A stretch of 64,000 nt of DNA from Vigna angularis (GCF_016808095.1 NC_068975.1:21087501-21151500); one strand, 5' to 3'; counted from the first letter of the stretch, positions 1 through 13,497 are shown. Notes: generated from the sequence alone by a model not told the origin. Program-made: numbers and translations.

Positions 1-1130
1 TAGTTTCTGAAGTTATTAATTTTCTAGTAAATTAGTCCTTTGAATTTGACCAGATTTTGGTAACATTTATCATGAAGCTTAGAAGTAAGGACGAAAATAG
101 GTTAAATAATTTCAATATTTACGACCTAATTCGTATAAGATATATCGTTAGCTACACTATTTAGCAAAAAGATAATGACCCAGACTTTCAAAAACTATCT
201 TTAGAGAAGTTGGTTATCCTACGATAAGCTTATCCGTCCAAATATTTTTTTTAGAATTTATTTTAAGAACTAAAACATTTTTTTTGTTATTGTGGTTCTA
301 ATAATTTCAAGTGTTAAAGAATGTGGATCCATGTTTTAGTTTTTCCTTCACTAATCTAATGCATGCGTTTTTACCATGTTACACCCAAAATAAACTACTC
401 GAAGCTGGAAGTGGAGAAATCAGAACGAGCACGACATTGATATTTTCTTTACTTCAGTAATAAAACATGGGAATAATACTTATTGATAACTTTTGAAGTC
501 AATAGATTACATTTTTTAACGCAAGCGCCTCTCATTTTAATATTTGAATGAAAAAACATATACACATTTGTCCTACAAGCTAAGTGACCAAGGAATAGCA
601 TGTACTTCAAGTTTAGATAAAAGCACCTTTATTCTCCCCCATTTGAACAGACTCCCACTTATATTATAATATATAAGACTAATCAGATGAGGAAATCTTG
701 CTCACTTCTACAAAAGACCAAACTTACGTTTGAAGATGCTAGAAATATTACTTTTTTATTCATGAAAATTTTGATTCTGTAGAACAATGACTAGCGAAAA
801 ATTAAAACAAAGGCCAATAAATGCTGTAATAACTAAAAGCATGTTCATTAACACTTGAAATTAAAACTATGACGTCTCATGTTAACATTAACAGCCAGTT
901 GAACTACACAATAAACCAGTCAAACATAGTGTTGGTACATCAAGAGTTTGCTTCTTCTAACCTGATCATCATCCATCCAAGTTGGTTGAAGTTGGAGTTG
1001 ACTAACCACTATAAAACTGTACAAAATTAAAAATGAGCAAAGAAAGAAGGATTGATTGACCGACTTCAACAGAAATCACAAATATCAATAATCAATCACT
1101 CTTTTCGCTCCCCCATAATATCATTCACAC
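1..1130. other. AT-rich flank and probable far 3' part of the NF-YA gene
   Basis: I see no coding region here. The part nearest 1130 is probably 3'UTR of the minus-strand NF-YA gene, but I could not place its polyadenylation site. The rest is AT-rich intergenic DNA without a recognisable repeat. Confidence 0.4.
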
Positions 1131-1146
1131 CACAAACACAAGAACA

Positions 1147-1167
1147 AAGCCAAGAATGATTTGCCGT
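1147..1167 (-). promoter_or_regulatory. miR169-type target site in the NF-YA 3'UTR
   Basis: The plus strand reads AGCCAAGAATGATTTGCCG at 1148-1166, almost the sequence of plant miR169 itself, so the minus-strand mRNA carries the complementary target. Against the common miR169a form I see differences at both ends, one G:U wobble in the middle and one internal mismatch. miR169 targeting of NF-YA 3'UTRs is established for this family. The site lies about 110 nt past the stop codon, where the family usually has it. Confidence 0.85.
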
Positions 1168-1274
1168 TTGGCACATATATTGCCAAGAATGTTTACAGAT
1201 AACCAAGGTATTCACCAATATGTCTCTAGGATATAAACCAACCTCGGCCTCTAAACCCCCCCATCAATTGTGGT

Positions 1275-3988
1275 TTAGTTCTGACCTGAACGGTCCCCTT
1301 CCTCCACTCTTTCACCTGAGGATGAATGATACACCGAAGATTGCAAACCGTGATGATTATTGTAAGAGCCACTGCCATTTTGGAAACTAGGTGCTTCGAA
1401 CCTGTTCTGTACTTTTGCTGCTCTTGCATCTTGTTGCATGTTAGGAGAATTCCAGGTTTCCGCAGAGTCAGAATGCAAAGGTTCAGAACCAGATGAACTA
1501 ATTGATTGTGATGACAGGACAGAGTCAGCACCATTATCCTTTTCCTTGCCTGAGTTGTTTGAACCCTCAGCATCGGATTTCTTTGCAAATCGTCCTCCGG
1601 TACCCCTCACCCGTCTCATAGCATGCTGGTGCCGAGACTCGTGAAGATATGGCTGAGACACAGATGTTAGCACAGCCCAATAGTGCAATAGTGATCCAGA
1701 AAATATCAAACACAACAGTGGCACAAGTAGAACTAAATTCCATGTCCCATAAAAAACATTTTCAACATGGTAAGTAAAAAGAATACGCTACTTAATTCCT
1801 GTTTTGATTCTCAGTTTCAAACATATTACTGTTGGAATAAAGTTAACTGCATATGATGTTTACCACTGAAAGGCAAAATTAGAGAGGAGTCCACAGAAGT
1901 TAATATAGAAAAATCATTATAAGAGATACTAGGTTGTTACGAGAGAAATCAGAGATTGGAATGAAAACCGTGAGGAAAGTTTATATAGAGTCATTCATTA
2001 CATTGGTCATGCATGAATAGAGAATATTTTATTTCCTCTACTAAAAATTTCATGTCTACAATAAATACAGAATATATTATTCTGGTTTTCAACATAGGTT
2101 ATAACAAGGTTGTTAACGTTTATGCAGTGTTTTCCGCTGCCTGCATTGCAATGCTATTTATTTTACCACTCCTGACTTCCTTGAGACTACAATAACAGAT
2201 CCTAGCAAAAAATATATTGGAAGTTGTTCTTATTTACATTTATTTTTATTCAGCCTATTACACAATAGATGTTCATTCATAAATATTTTCACAGTTCCAA
2301 CTTCCAATTTGGAATAAAGGAGAACCAATTTGTCACATCTTTAATTCAGCATAGTCATGGACATTACTGCAATGGATATTGATGCACAAGCATCTCGACC
2401 TACACACGTTGAAATATGGTCATGCTGTACAATGGTACAACATGACAACAGGAATCTCACATTCCACTAGCTTTTTTTTTCATCTAAACATGGTCAGTGT
2501 TCAAGATTATATTACACCCTTTGGCAAACAGAATTACATTCACGAGGTAGACTTCTTTTTTACTTCCATTGCATCTTTGGTAGAAAACCTTCACACATAG
2601 ATTAGATAAAATTAATCCATGTCCCAATGATTTTCCTTTTTAGATCAGCAGAGAGTTATAAGTTTTAGTACACAAGTACAGTAAAAGAAGACATGGCTTA
2701 AAAAATATCTGACGTAAAATGTGGTTAGATATCACTTGTTCAAATAGTAGTTACAATAACAAAGACAACACATTTGTACCTTTCTAGATTTTATTAGCTT
2801 CCTTTCAAGTTCTGCTTTAGCACGGGCTTGTCTTCGCCTCAGAATTCCTTGGTACTGTTTGGCATTCACATATACAGGCTCTTGAGCCATCTCAAGGGGC
2901 AAAGGCATTCTGGCATGAGGCATTCCTATAAAAGGAGGATATCCCTAATGGTAAAAAAAAATTATTTGGTTACTTATCTACTATCCAAATATGACCAATG
3001 CTTTAAACAAGAAAATAGATCAAACAGAATGAAACAAATTTATAGTTATTACAAGAACATATCTGTTCAGGATTATATGCTAACCATATTTCTTATTACA
3101 CAAATTTGAGGAAATTGCAAATCAGTAACTGTTATACTATGACCTGTATATGCAATCATAACCTTTGATAAAGTATTTGCACAAGATTAATTACATACCA
3201 ACTGCTGGTGACCATAAGCTGCCATCATGCCCCCATAATACGGATCTTGATAAGGATTTGTAGCACATGCCTGTATCAAAAAATTTAAAGAGTCCAATCC
3301 ATTCCACAAAACATGCAGCAATAAATTCTACTACATATTTTCTATAAAATGATATGCATGAGTCAGCAAGAATTTATGCTATTAATGCACTCTATATTTG
3401 GACCATGTTTAAATGTTAAAAAAGTGATGAGACCAAAGGAAAAGACTAACAATTGAATGACCAACAAGTTCCAGCTGCGGTGTCTGAGTAAGGCATTCTT
3501 CACGCATGGATGGTGCAGATGATGCAGTATGCTGGGTCCCTTGCTGTTCTTGCCCATAATTTCCTGCAAAGTAAAAAATACAACGTATTAATAGTTGGAA
3601 GAATGAAAAAGTTACAAAATACAAAATTAAAAAGTAACAATTCATTTGATTATGTTCCCTAATTTCATTTCCATCATGTGTCTTTAAATGGTTAAATGAT
3701 ACTCTAAGCACCTGGTTCGTTAGGAGCAGTACGCTGCGATTCTTTAGTGGCATCATCATCTTCCTCATTCATCCCGCTATTGGACAAAGACTGGCCTTCT
3801 TCATTGGACTCAGAATCACCATTAGGGCACTCAAGAGATGACGAATTGGATGCATTTGCCCCAGCCATTGTTTGGGCCAAGGGATTGTAACCAATACCGC
3901 GCCACCAAGGCTCGGAATAAACACTTCCAGGTTGAAAGGAATGAGGATCTGACCTCAGTCGATTTGCAGTTTCAGACTTGGACTGCAT
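1275..3988 (-). CDS. NF-YA: Nuclear transcription factor Y subunit A (NF-YA/HAP2), five coding exons
   Basis: This is the DNA-contacting subunit of the trimeric CCAAT-box factor NF-Y, which acts in the nucleus with NF-YB and NF-YC. Coding exons inferred from GT/AG sites that keep the frame are 3988-3712, 3563-3451, 3270-3199, 2944-2780 and 1652-1275, giving 334 residues. The NF-YA core spans about residues 176-231: [17 protein letters not shown] (partner-binding helix) ends exon 4, and [15 protein letters not shown] followed by GTGGRF (DNA contact) begins at the exon 4/5 junction. The N-terminus MQSKSE and the [10 protein letters not shown] block before the core are typical of plant NF-YA proteins. 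An acidic, Ser-rich region (about 45-90) and a Ser/Asn/Gln-rich tail flank the core. The start is the first ATG after the acceptor near 4003. The gene is complete and probably controlled by miR169 (site at 1147-1167). Confidence 0.93.
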
Positions 3989-4003
3989 GTCTACAGATCC
4001 CTA

Positions 4004-4950
4004 CAAAAGCAACACAGTGATGCACAAAATCATATTCCTTACACTAAGACAAAGCCAACTGATAGTAAAACAAAACTGATAACCTTTACGAGAATAAATT
4101 CAATCTCCGGGGGGGGAGGGGGGGGGGGGGGGGGGGGGGGGGGATGATAAAAACCAACCAGCAACCCACACCGAAATTGATCATGATTCATCATAAAATC
4201 AAACAAGCCTTTTTTTTAACCAGCTAAAAGTAACAAAGCTGGAATTCATTCATTTTGTGTACAATAGACAACATCTATCAAATGATAGTTACATCTGTAG
4301 ATATAAAGCAGGGGAACAAAAACTCAAACACTATCTTAAATTTTTAAAGCCGTATTAGTCAAACAGACAACCGAACAGAAGCACAGGAAGACCATAGCAT
4401 ACATCAACAGCATATGTTATCCAACTGTCGGTCAGTGCCAGACAACCAACCGCACACTACCTACGAAGCTCAGCCTCGCCAAATTTCAACAAATTTGTCA
4501 CTTTACACCACCCCAAAACACTCAATTCTCCCCACATTCACACACAACCCTATTTCAGCTAAATTCCCCTTCCCGCCACGAAAAAAATATATATTTCGTG
4601 ATTCCATTCAAGAATTCCCACATCACAGCTCAACCAGTCAACAAATTCTCCGACCAATCTTCAAAAATTCACACAGGAAGAACGAAGCCGAAAACCCTAA
4701 TCCCCAAAAGACTCTGACAGAAACGAATCACGCAATTAAACGAAACCCCCAAATCAATCGAGAGAAGAATCGAGTGAAAAGAATACCAGAGTACTTACTT
4801 ACCAAGAGAAAGAACAGAAAACCCTAGATTTTGGGTCCTCAGATTCTGATAGAAAATTCAAAAGGCGCTATCTTGATTCCTCTCTCTCTGTCTCTCACGC
4901 GTACACTCTCAAATTAGCACCAGAAATTAATTAATAGCAGCAACACCAAT
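4004..4950 (-). other. NF-YA 5'UTR intron and non-coding first exon
   Basis: On the minus strand a strong donor (TTG followed by GTAAGTAAG) lies at 4803/4802 and an acceptor (TTTGTAG) at about 4004, giving a 5'UTR intron of about 0.8 kb just before the start codon. The leader exon upstream of 4803 is CT-rich; its 5' end is uncertain, somewhere around 4900-5000. The intron contains a near-homopolymer run of G (C on the transcribed sense). Introns in the 5'UTR are common in plant NF-YA genes. Confidence 0.65.
4109..4143 (+). repeat. Poly-G tract
   Basis: There are 35 bases that are all G except a single A at 4117. The tract lies inside the NF-YA 5'UTR intron, so it reads poly-C on the transcript. 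It could form G-quadruplexes on the plus strand, and its length may be unreliable in an assembly. Confidence 0.95.
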
Positions 4951-5151
4951 TACAATAGAGAAAGTTTAAATAAAAAAAAATTGAAACAAAAGTTCAATGA
5001 AAAAAAGATAAGAAAATTTGTAAAATAACAAACTTAACACTCTCACAAAGTCTTTGGGTCTTGGTCTTTTTAAGTCTTCAGTCCTCAAACTGCATTTTCC
5101 TTTATTTAATCAATTAATTATTTTTTTTTCTTCAACAAAGAAGGGTAATGA

Positions 5152-5441
5152 TGACGTCACCTACCTGTGGGGTCACCAAGGACACGTGGAGGAGGGGAAC
5201 CGGCAGTGCCGGTGGCAAGAGAGGGTGCGTCGTGTGAGACAGAGGTGAAGCGTGACCGGGGATAGTGGGTTGGGATTGAGGGTGAGGGCTGCGGGTGAGG
5301 TTATCAGGGCCCTTGAGAGGAACCCAACAAAAGAAAAATGTGGCCCACGTTACACGCACTTGAGCAGCACAAGTCCGCGAAACGCGTGGCCTCTGTGTGG
5401 GGACCACAACTTCCACCGCTGACAGCAACCTCAGACACGTG
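5152..5441. promoter_or_regulatory. bZIP/ABRE-type motif cluster upstream of NF-YA
   Basis: There is a perfect TGACGTCA palindrome at 5152-5159, a G-box inside ACACGTGG at 5182-5189 and a second G-box inside ACACGTGT at 5435-5442. The cluster sits in an unusually GC-rich island (about 5150-5440) a few hundred bases upstream of the NF-YA leader exon. These are binding cores of plant bZIP factors, including ABA-responsive ones. That they control NF-YA is inferred from position only. Confidence 0.5.
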
Positions 5442-5449
5442 TTTGAGAC

Positions 5450-6410
5450 GAATTCAATTAGTTTTTTACACTGATTTTAGTCAGTTTTTATGATTTGAAC
5501 GACTAACTTTATTTTTTTTCTAAATATAAAAGGAATTAATTAAAAATTGAGTAAAGTTAATTAAAATTATTGTGATTGTTTTTAGAAAAATAATTAATGA
5601 ATCCGTTGAGATGAAAATACATTTAATATTAGTAGAGAAAGTTAATTTTTTTTTCACAAAAGGAAAAATATTAATTATATTTATTTTTATTCAGTCTAAC
5701 AAATATATTAAAAATACAGTTCAGTAAAATTTATTAAACATGTTTATTCTCTATTAGTCCATGTTTACATCTATTTGAACAATTTATAACTAATTTTTAG
5801 TTATTATAATTATTGTTTATATTAAGATATTATATTATTGTCAGTAACTTATTTGTTATTATTACTCTAATTATAACATAGGTTCATTATCTCTATTGAT
5901 CCTACAAATACAATTATTATTCTTAAAAAAGTATTTAAACTTTTTTAATGACTTAAACATTGAAATGTCTATACAAGTGAATTTTCCTCTTTATATAATA
6001 AGGATTTAATTTAGGTCATAAAAAATATTTAAATCACCATTAAAATCTTATCACCTATTTGTAAATTCATGCCATCTCATAAAATTAATATTAAATCATT
6101 ATTAATCATCAATAGTAATAATAATAGAATTAAATAATATGCATTAATTCTATTTTATTAAAATTGAAAAATGTCGAAAATATTTAATTTTAGGTATTTT
6201 TACTATAAGAAAAATAATTTTAAATTAATTAACGCAATCTAATTCTGATTGAATTAGGTTCTTAAAAGAAAGAAAAAATCCATCCAGCTTAATTAAGTTT
6301 AGTTGGATTGGAAAAAGGGAAATTGACCAACTTCAACACATATCTTGTATATATATATATATATATCCTAGATACAATGAGTTCTACAAAATCATGATAA
6401 CTTTACATTA
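5450..6410. other. AT-rich intergenic DNA
   Basis: This stretch is strongly AT-rich with no coding signal. A short (TA)n run lies near 6349-6366. I see nothing else I can name. Confidence 0.6.
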
Positions 6411-6415
6411 TTATC

Positions 6416-8805
6416 TGTCAGAATCATTAAAATCCACTCAAGGACCGTCTTAGTGGATTGCATGTGTCAAGAAGGGTCCGACATGCAGATGATGGAAGGC
6501 AGGTGTGAGCAACTGAGTGGTCATTCGGTTTTGACACTGGAGGAAAAACTCTAAGTTTTCAAACTTCACGCCACTTTCTGCATGCACTCTTCTTCCCCAG
6601 AATTCTGAAAATTTCATTCTCTCCTCCTTCTCTGTAACAATCTCATTCTTCTTTCTACAAATTTTTACCTTTTCTTTCCTCCGATCATCATTCAGGCACC
6701 ATTTCCACTCTTCCGGTGTCAAGAGCTTTCGATTGAACCGATCAGTTTGTGAAGCTGAGCTGGTAAGTTCTTCTCTTCACTCAACCGTGCGGTTTTCTAG
6801 ACATGCAAACCAAGTTCTGGTTTCATGTGTTGATCACTCTTCTAAAATTAGTAGTTCTGATAGTGTTTTGGTTTTACTTGGTTTAGTTTTGGAGAATTGT
6901 TGAGCGTTGAGGGTAGAAGGATTTGTATAGGTGAATCAGTAATCCTACCTGTGAACGTTCGGTCACATTAGAGGTAAGGGAAGCTTATATAATTTGATTT
7001 TATTCTTGTTCATAAATACTGGTATGCTTGTTTGCTTTGTTGAATGAAATATGAAGTATGACTGTTACTATGTTTTGGTTTTATGAATGTATTAAGATAA
7101 ATGCTGAAGATTTTATTAATAAGAGTATGAATTCTAAAGTAAGTAATTCCATATGAAAATTTATGTTCATCACTGAATGGTCTTTGACCGTTCGGTTTCC
7201 TCGTGGACTTGGTTGGAACTGGATTCTTTCATTTGAATGGAATTCCAGTTGAGGATCGAGCGTCTTCGTTTAGTAATATTTATATATATGCGTTCAACCA
7301 AGGATATTCGTTCCTTGGTATTATGTTATAAATTTAAGTATATGAAATTGTATAATTCGTTCGTTCTTGAACATTAGTTAAATGATATCTTATATTTATC
7401 AAGCCTTATTCTATAAATTAAGTTGTGCTCGGTTTTACGTCAAGCGCTTGTTCTCCTTTCAGTAATCTATCTTGATAATAAGAGTGTTCGTCCAAACTCA
7501 ATAGTGTTCACTCTCTACCGTGCTCGGTCTTTGATTGACATTCGGTTTTTCTTGATGTTAAACTCATAAATAAGCTAAGTATTTACAGCGTTCGGTTTCT
7601 TCATATGATTCTTTTAAGTACTATCCTTTGAATGTCTTGCAGTGTCTGTCTCCATTGGTTTTGGCCTAGAGTCTTAGTACTCGGCCTAGGCTTTACGGTG
7701 TTCAGTCTAAACGCTCATGAGTCAGTTCATTAAATTGGGTCACCTTGTAAATAACGTTCGATTCTTTTAGTCTTGAGAAATATTATTGAAATCGGTCTCT
7801 TCCCAACCCCGATAGTCACTCTCTCGGTTTTGATCCGTTTTGGAACTGGAAACCTCTCGGTCTCACTTCAAGTGTTCGGTCTCGTTCGGGGTTGAAGATT
7901 GATGTTCGGTATTTTGTATCCTTAGGGATCTTCGTTTGCATTGAGGTTTAATAATGAAAGATGATGGAATATGATGTAGAAGAAATGAGTATGGTTATGA
8001 ACGAGTATTCCGGGGAGGAATATCTCATAAATATATATTGGAATTGGTAAAGTATGAATGTGGGCATGCTAAGCTGGCGGTTCATCCTGATATTCCGTGA
8101 TTACTCGTTCTTACGTAGAGAAGGGTAAGTCATGTGTGGGAATGGCAGGAGGTCCTAGTCCTTATGGTTAATTTGGACAGATAGGACTAACCTCGGGTGG
8201 CAGCTGTTGAGGGTATCCCAGTTACTACATCACCCGGGTGCACGAACGTCGTGGCTACACAAAGTTCATACAGTCCGGACAATCAAAGTCTAGTATTAGG
8301 CTTTGCATGAAAGAGTTAATGAGTTATCTTGTTTAAATTGATTGAGTGAGATATATGTTGATAATTGAATTAAATTACATAAGCTTACCCTATGTTTCCT
8401 GTCTTGTCTGTTTTGTATGTTCGGTTGTCTTTCTGTTACAATGATCATCCATGTGGATGTGAGTAGAAGGAGACGAGCTGTTGGAAGAAGCGCTGGAAGA
8501 AGAAAATTTAGTCGAGGTAGAAGTTAAGACCGAACAGTACAATCGTTCGGTCAGTATTTTAGTTTAGTTGTACGATGATCGTTCGATCATCTTTTCCTTT
8601 TTCTTTTGTAAGACCGTTCGGTATAGGTCTTTTGTAAACCGTTCGGTCAAGATTGCATCTTTGTGCAGTTTTAACTTTCTCGTTATTTTCTGTAAGGCCG
8701 TTCAGTCATAAGCGCACAACCTATTTCTTGTAAGACTGAGCTGTAATATTATTAGATGTGATTATTCTATTGTATGGTTTTACACTGTATTTTTGGGATG
8801 TTACA
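6416..8805 (+). mobile_element. Solo LTR of about 2.39 kb with 5-bp target-site duplication
   Basis: The block begins TGTCAGAATC and ends GGATGTTACA, so it has TG/CA termini. TTATC occurs immediately before it (6411-6415) and immediately after it (8806-8810), a perfect 5-bp target-site duplication. No internal retrotransposon sequence or second LTR is present, which is what unequal recombination leaves behind. A related, more diverged copy lies at 56163-58473; shared stretches include the part near 8050-8130, about GCTAAGCTGG and CCTGATATTC. It contains many TTCGGT motifs. A splice-donor-like GGTAAGT lies near 6760, as expected for an LTR leader. The lineage is not determined. Confidence 0.82.
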
Positions 8806-8810
8806 TTATC

Positions 8811-11800
8811 TTTTAACATATAAGATTGTTTTAGTAGTTTTAGGATATTTTTTATAAGTTTAATTAGTAATTTAGTTTTGATATCTTTAATTGTTTTGGA
8901 TGAGTTTTTATATAAGGAGAAAGTTGAGAACACACGTTTGAGCTCAATTTATATAAGAATTTTATACTATTTTTAATTTAAAATGGTTTATGGGTCTTTA
9001 TACCTATATATACTGAATTTGATGGTGTCGGTATGATATGAGACTAGACTCGGTATACAATTACTTAAAACTTTTATAATTTTTTTTTCATATTGTATTT
9101 ATATGAGTTGGTCACAAAAGCTAACTATTAACTTTGATGTTATTACGAGTCTCTTTATCGAGAAAAAAAATTCACTAGGGAGACATAATACTAGGGAAAC
9201 TTGAATCCAACTTAAATAGAGAATTGACATCACTTCTAAAATTTAAGATAATGAGTTTTATTGGGCTTCTCGTTGACGCGATCAAATTAATACTACTAAA
9301 TTATAGAAACTTCAATATTGCTAAGATAATACCCAACAAAATATAAGAAGGGTTAGTAAAATAATAAAGAAGATAAAAATAAAGAAAAGATTAAAGAACA
9401 CAAAAGATAAAAAAAGGAAATTTATAAAGATATTTAAAAAGATAAAAAAAATGATAAAAAAATAGGTTGATTTCTTTTATATCAAGTAAAAAGCTAATTA
9501 ACCAAAATATGATTAATTTTTGTTAATTTTTTACGACTAATCAAAGTACGTTCTCAATTATTGGCAAAAACTTATCAATCATATAAAAGTTTTTAACTTT
9601 AATCAAAGTAAATTCTCAATTAAATTAAAAACCCTTTGACTCATATGATTGATATGTTATATAGATTTGACATCGTGTTAACTTGTTATATGTAAAAATC
9701 ATTACTTTTACTTAATTAAGAAGCAAAAGACATAGATAAAAATAAATCACAACAAGAATCAAAAGAACAAATAAATTTATTCATCTAACCTCATAATCCA
9801 ATTAAGAAATTACAGCACAATCAACCCTACAGGCTTAACACTCCATGGAATGTTGAAATTACATGAAAATAGAAGAAGAGGGTGGGGAGGATATGAGAGA
9901 AGAGAGGGTGGACGAAATTTGAATCCCCAAAGGTTTCTAAGTTCCCTAATGTCTTTCCCTAAGTTTCTTTATATAGAAATTGGATTGGGTTTTGTTTTAG
10001 GCTTTTCTGTTGGTGTAATCTTCTTTATGATAATGCAATTTCCTCTAATTATCTTCTAAATAATTCAATATCTTCAAAATATATTTGATTGTTGTGGAGT
10101 TTTAAAAATATTTGAGAAGATATATGCTAGATTAAAAAAGATTTGGTAAATATTATCTTTTAATATTTATTCAAATAGTTAAATAAGGTAATTATTTACG
10201 ATATCAAATAAAATATCTTAAGACATATTTTTCCTAAATTATCTTTAAACATAAACATTTATCAATTATCAAAGCCCTTTTAGTAGAAAAATAATTGAGA
10301 AAACCGCAAGATCCAATTTTTGTTGCTTGTTCATCTTCTTAGCTTAGCTAAATTTCTTCACTTTTTCATGCTATGCTTGGATTGACATCTTATGATCTTG
10401 ATTATTTGTCATTCTTGGATTTATCTTTAAAGTATGATGAAACTTTAATCAATTTATTTTGACATCTCAATGAGCTCAACTTAGTTGCAGCTACACTAAC
10501 ACACATCAAAATATTCAAAGAACATTTATATAACTAAAAAATTATTTTTAACATGTTTTTGTATATCATGCTAAATAAATCCAATTATAAAAAATCTTAA
10601 TTAAAATATTTTATTAAAGTACAAAAACAAATTAAGAATCCAATATTAAAGGCTAAATAAGGATATAAATATGCACTCATCACCTTCATCCTTATACAGT
10701 GATTAACTTTCTTATATCTACCCAATGTGAGAGTTAAGTTCATGTTTGAACTCTTAATAGTTTTTTACTCAATTGATTTCGTATTTTCATAAAAAAAAAA
10801 ACTCAATGTTATATCTTTCATTAAATTACATTGTTTGAAAATGTCACATGTTAAACTTTAGGTCTACCACGTATCAATATCTAGATCATGTTCTACCACA
10901 TAACCCATTTGATTTTGACACATGACATCTTTCAAGTAGAAGATAACCCAAATTTTGACACGTGGTAACCCAAAGTTTGACACATAGCACTTCCAAATGA
11001 CATTAACATTAATGTAGCAAAAGAGACCACAATTAAATATTTTGAAAAAAATAAGGGATTTAATTGAATAAAAAAGATATAAAGATTAAAATAAATTAAA
11101 CACATCAATATAAAAACCAAATTAACAATTAAATATTTTTAATATAATTTTTCCTGGTTTCCATACCGTTCCTATAATCATCAAGTTCTTTGTTAATTTA
11201 TAACAAATATTAACCATACATGTCCATACTTTTATTTTATGATTAATTTGGTATATAATAATTCAAACATGCTTTTATTTTAAACTTAGGTTCTAAGTTT
11301 CTAAATTAACATCATCAATCTAGGTAGGTTTCTAAAATACAATATTACATACATAACAGTTCTTTATTCCAAAAAGAAAAAAAAAGACTTCAATTTACTT
11401 AAACACGTATTTTAATTAGGACCTAAATACAACAAACAACAATAAAGAAGGAGATGAGGATGAATGGACTTAGAAAGAGGAGGAATGTACATATACAGTC
11501 AAATTTGGATATAAAAAAATGAAAAATACTTGAATTGAAGAAAAATCTTATTTGTACAAAAAGTTATTAAGTGTAAAGGTAACTCCCTGTTAATGTCATC
11601 AACAAACATATCGAAACGCTCAATTAATATAAAATAGTAAAACAAAGTGTTGTTTCCTAAGAAACTCATGAAATACTAAATAATTGTACAATTAAAAACT
11701 CATCTAAATTAAAAAATAGAAGATTATGTGTAAATAAATAAAATTGGAAAAGAAGTAAAGGGTAGACTTTGATAGTTGAAGGCACTTAGGAGAAGGGAAA

Positions 11801-13497
11801 TGTCAAAAATGGTAAGGAACAACATTGTTAAGGGTAGATTTAACTTGCTTCACTCTCGTGCATACACAAATTCATCTCCTCTCCATCAAACACTAAAGTC
11901 AACCCAATAAAACACTCAAACCCTAATCCCTTAAGTGAAAGAGCCTAATTTTTCCTACTAAGCGTAAATTCCTTGATCACTCGATAAGTAAACTCACATT
12001 AAGATCTAGGGTTCAAGACAACTGATGGTTCAAGTTTCATTCCTAGATACAAGCTCCACTAGATCTTTTGTTCCAAGTTTATGTTTATCAAGATTCTTCC
12101 CAAAAGCTAATGAACCACAATTCAAGCTATCCACATCCCCATTTCAAGTAAGCATTAAGAGTGGAAACAAGAAACTAGCATTAAGAGGAAGATGCATATA
12201 TATAATCAAATCATTTACAAGGTACACAAAAGTTCAATGACTATACATACCCCTAACAAGATGGGTTTGACTCTCCATTGGCTCTTCATTTTCATGGAGA
12301 ACCTTAACCTTACAAATTGGAAGATGGAAGAAGAAGGAAACACAAAGAGGAAGAATATGATGATCCCACACACCTAAGCAGCTTCTATGAGCTCCAAACA
12401 GTGAAGTCATGCCTTCAAACCACTAAAGACCCAATTTTCTTCGAGAAAATAGAATATATAGGGCCTCATTTGCCTCATCAGCATAAGCATCTCCTAGTGC
12501 CAAGAATCCACCGCTCAATGCTGGCTTTCAGGATAGCTTAGGTTGCTCTTTGTAATACTGGCGCTCAAAGGTGGAAAGAGGGCGCTCAACACTGAGCCCT
12601 TAGATTGCTCTTTGTAAAGGTATCGCTCAACATAAGGAGGTGGCCCTCCCCTGGGCTTCTAAAACTCCCCTTTTGATGTTCTTCTTGCTTATTTGGATTT
12701 CCAAGCTTCTTCGATTGGGTAGAGGGTCTTCCTAACACCAAAATAGAATAAAAAATAGGCGATTAAAGATATAATTTAACAATTGTAGCCCAAGATAAAT
12801 GTATTTACAAAAGAAAGATAAAAGTGAGGATTAAAGTAAGTTATAAGATATAGAATAGATGATTTTGTCAATAAAATAAGGCTCAGATAATGATAAGAAT
12901 TAACATTATCACTCTCTCAACACAAGTTTTCGCTTGGAGGAAAATTATGAATAAGGTACCAAAAATGACAAATCTTAGGAAGAGATGAGTAAAATTAAGT
13001 TATGTATCCTATGTATTGCGTGGGTTGAAAGAAGAGACCAATAAATATTTATTTCTAACTTATAATATAAACAAAACATTTGAAATATGTGTAACAAATA
13101 GCTAAAAGTGAGAACAATGCATCATAATCAACTAAAATACTACTACCATCTTTTTGCTTTGTTGATCCTTAATAATAAAGGAAATAACTTATGGAAGGGT
13201 GTGTGGATTGCAATTATAAAGAATGTATGGGATCAAAGGATAATAATATAGTGTTTAAGCAAAGGAAAGTAGATGTAAATGAGATACTTTGACAGAACTA
13301 AAATTGGATTCTTTGCCTAAATCAATGCATTCAATTTGTCTCATATAAAAATATAACATCAACCATACATTAAGGATTGGATAGGGAACACAAATCTCAT
13401 CATTAAGCATGAAATTGAAAGTAAATTTCTTTTCTCTGTAGTCAAACTTTTAGTATGGAGTTATATTTGTCTTGTAGTAAATTCAAGATGGGCTATG
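8811..13497. other. AT-rich intergenic DNA with unclassified repeat debris
   Basis: I found no supportable gene in these 4.7 kb. The 11.8-12.7 kb part is less AT-rich and has several copies of an (A/G)CGCTCAA-like octamer near 12510, 12562, 12583 and 12622, suggesting remains of an old retroelement. Around 10860-10990, phrases close to TTTGACACGTGG repeat, also likely dispersed-repeat debris. Short open frames here show no domain that I recognise. Confidence 0.5.

Noticed and set aside
4414..4827. 137-aa plus-strand frame opposite the NF-YA leader
   Set aside because: It overlaps the 5'UTR intron and leader of a well-supported minus-strand gene and has low-complexity composition.
5132..5428. 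98-aa minus-strand frame in the GC-rich island
   Set aside because: GC-rich promoter-like DNA with few stops; no domain.
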